Assembly (NCBI RefSeq): GCF_018861735.1
Contig: NZ_JAHLEB010000015.1
Coordinates: 34,862-98,861, forward strand
From: Clostridium lacusfryxellense
GTDB taxonomy: Bacteria > Bacillota > Clostridia > Clostridiales > Clostridiaceae
Reading direction: 5' to 3'
Length of the DNA stretch: 64,000 nucleotides
The notes beneath the pieces are model-generated. The model saw only the letters and a list, made by a program, of their open reading frames with translations. It did no database searches and was not told the origin of the DNA. How positions within the stretch are numbered: the stretch's first letter is position 1; the number at the start of each line of letters is the position of its first letter. The translations under genes were made by a program, and so were the position numbers. Positions 63,053-64,000 of the stretch are shown here, one piece after another.

Positions 63053-63295
63053 ATTTTGTTACTTAAGGGCATTTTAATTTGTTAATTTATATCAAAATAA
63101 GTTTTATCATTTGTATGTACTGCTATTATAATTCGACTTATTTCTTATTTTAATGATAACATTAATTAGGTAATTAGTCAACAGGAGTTGAAAAGTTTAA
63201 TAAGACTAATTTTAGGATTAAAATAGATAAATATATTCGACAAAATATAAAGGCTAATTTAAAGGTTAATTAATTTACATTATATTAATAATAAT
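63053..63295. other. AT-rich spacer
   Basis: About 240 bp of highly AT-rich sequence with no gene, repeat or structure that I can support. Confidence 0.4.
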
Positions 63296-63324
63296 TTGAC
63301 TCTTATAGTGATAAAATATATATA
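63296..63324 (+). promoter_or_regulatory. Probable promoter of zinc-ribbon membrane gene
   Basis: TTGACT (63296-63301), 17 bp, TATATA (63319-63324). The transcript would begin at about 63,331, at the edge of the structured leader. Confidence 0.6.
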
Positions 63325-63335
63325 AGAATAATAAT

Positions 63336-63415
63336 GGTGCGTAAGGTAGATTTCAATATTTATTTTATTTCATTAATATATATATAGGTAACAATCTGAA
63401 ATTGTTATCTACGCC
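63336..63415 (+). promoter_or_regulatory. Candidate structured 5' leader
   Basis: GTAGAT (63345-63350) can pair with ATCTAC (63407-63412), extended by outer GG/CC pairs. Inside, GGTAACAAT pairs with ATTGTTATC (one G-T) around a short loop. The structure spans nearly the whole leader, between the probable start point and GGGGGG before the gene. It could be a cis-regulatory RNA; no known riboswitch consensus recognised. Confidence 0.35.
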
Positions 63416-63440
63416 AGAGAATAATGGGGGGATAGTATAA

Positions 63441-63869
63441 ATGTATGTTAAGTCTTCTAGAGAACTTTATGGCTGGGATAGATTATCAAAAGTAACTTTA
63501 ATAGTAGGGATATTTTTGATTATAACTAGGTACGCATGGATTTTAGGAACAGCACTTATTATCTATTCAATTTGGAGAAGTAAGTCAACTAATTTGCGTG
63601 GTAGAAACATTGAAAAATTTGTATTTGAAAATATAGAAAGAAGGTTTTTTCTTAAAATAACAAACTTTAGACAAGATTTTAAAGAAAGTGTTAAGGTAAT
63701 TAATAATAAAATAAAAAATTATAATCCAATAGAGAAATTAAAAGAGAATAGAAAGTATATAATAACTAATTGTCCAAAGTGTAAGCAAAAATTAAGGGTA
63801 CCAAGAAAAAAAGGTAAAATTATCGTTACATGCTCAAAGTGTTTTAGTGAATTCAGGTTAAAGACATAA
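63441..63869 (+). CDS. Membrane protein with C-terminal zinc ribbon, 142 aa
   Basis: Residues 14-50 form a hydrophobic hairpin (LSKVTLIVGIFLIITRYAWI, LGTALIIYSIW). A basic linker follows, then a zinc ribbon: ITNCPKCKQKLRVPRKKGKI ending VTCSKCFSEFRL, with Cys pairs CPKC and CSKC, of the MJ0042/zf-ribbon type. Such small membrane zinc-ribbon proteins are common in clostridia, function unknown. GGGGGGATAGTATAA precedes ATG. It ends near two hairpins. Confidence 0.75.
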   Translation: MYVKSSRELYGWDRLSKVTLIVGIFLIITRYAWILGTALIIYSIWRSKSTNLRGRNIEKFVFENIERRFFLKITNFRQDFKESVKVINNKIKNYNPIEKLKENRKYIITNCPKCKQKLRVPRKKGKIIVTCSKCFSEFRLKT

Positions 63870-63895
63870 AAAAAGATATCCATTAAAGGGAGGCC

Positions 63896-63930
63896 ACTGA
63901 AAAAAGCACTCTTTTTTCAGTAAAGTTTTT
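63896..63930 (+). terminator. Terminator after zinc-ribbon membrane gene
   Basis: ACTGAAAAAAG (63896-63906), loop CACT, CTTTTTTCAGT (63911-63921), then a T-rich tail. Confidence 0.7.
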
Positions 63931-63942
63931 AGGTTTGAACAG

Positions 63943-63990
63943 AAAAAGCATGAGATACCCATATTTTTGGGTATCTCATGCTTTTTACTT
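63943..63990. terminator. Strong bidirectional terminator
   Basis: AAAAAGCATGAGATACCC (63943-63960) and its exact complement (63969-63986) form an 18-bp stem around an eight-base loop; symmetrical A/T-runs allow use from both sides. Confidence 0.85.
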
Positions 63991-64000
63991 TTATATTTAA

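Overview
The window looks like a chromosomal segment of a low-GC, spore-forming member of Clostridium in the broad sense. The evidence is strongly AT-rich DNA, T-box-controlled valS and pheST operons, an alpha/beta-type small acid-soluble spore protein, a YtxC-like sporulation protein, a PdaB-like deacetylase and a lysine/DAP gene set. I cannot name the species.

From 1 to about 30.3 kb is one end of a siphovirus-type prophage, almost all on the + strand. It opens with the 3' end of a tyrosine recombinase that is cut by the window edge. Then come small early/middle genes, a late-gene activator-like protein, terminase small and large subunits, portal, MuF-like protein, scaffold, decoration and gpE-like capsid proteins, connectors, tail tube, tail chaperone and Gp15, tape measure, distal tail, tail endopeptidase, a BppU/SGNH fibre, an XhlA-like protein, an amidase endolysin and a holin. 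After lysis come accessory genes: a TcdC-like membrane protein, two small DNA-binding-type proteins, and a three-gene module that looks like VirB2/VirB3-like membrane proteins plus a VirB4/HerA-type ATPase. A minus-strand XRE repressor with a LexA-box-like site, and a truncated substrate-binding lipoprotein gene near 30.84 kb, mark the probable right edge.

The most striking non-coding structure lies between the terminase genes, where about 850 bp has no gene. It contains fourteen copies of a 14-bp palindromic site (TAGWTNNAACTAAT) in strict alternation of 21-22 and 36-37 bp, giving a 58-bp period over about 380 bp. This is most easily read as a protein-binding array, perhaps the packaging site. 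A second structured region at 443-733 has nested inverted repeats around an AT-rich core.

From about 31.2 kb to the end is ordinary chromosome: T-box/valS, folC, a TSCPD protein, a beta-propeller protein, a DUF4364-like regulator, polysaccharide deacetylase, an SSB-like protein, dapH, a PLP aminotransferase, dapB-dapA, a spore protein, a methyltransferase, hslO, five tRNAs (Val, Asp, Phe, Gly, Cys), a broken CPBP protease gene, a conserved hypothetical, ytxC, the infC-rpmI-rplT operon with attenuator leader and AUU start, a Ktr/Trk potassium system, a SpoU-type rRNA methyltransferase, T-box/pheST, zapA, an ABC-F ATPase, a DinG/Rad3-type helicase and a zinc-ribbon membrane protein. Long hairpin repeat elements occur at 39.75 kb and 47.25 kb, and short tandem repeats bracket the helicase gene.

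All family assignments come from reading motifs and recalling families; no database search was run.
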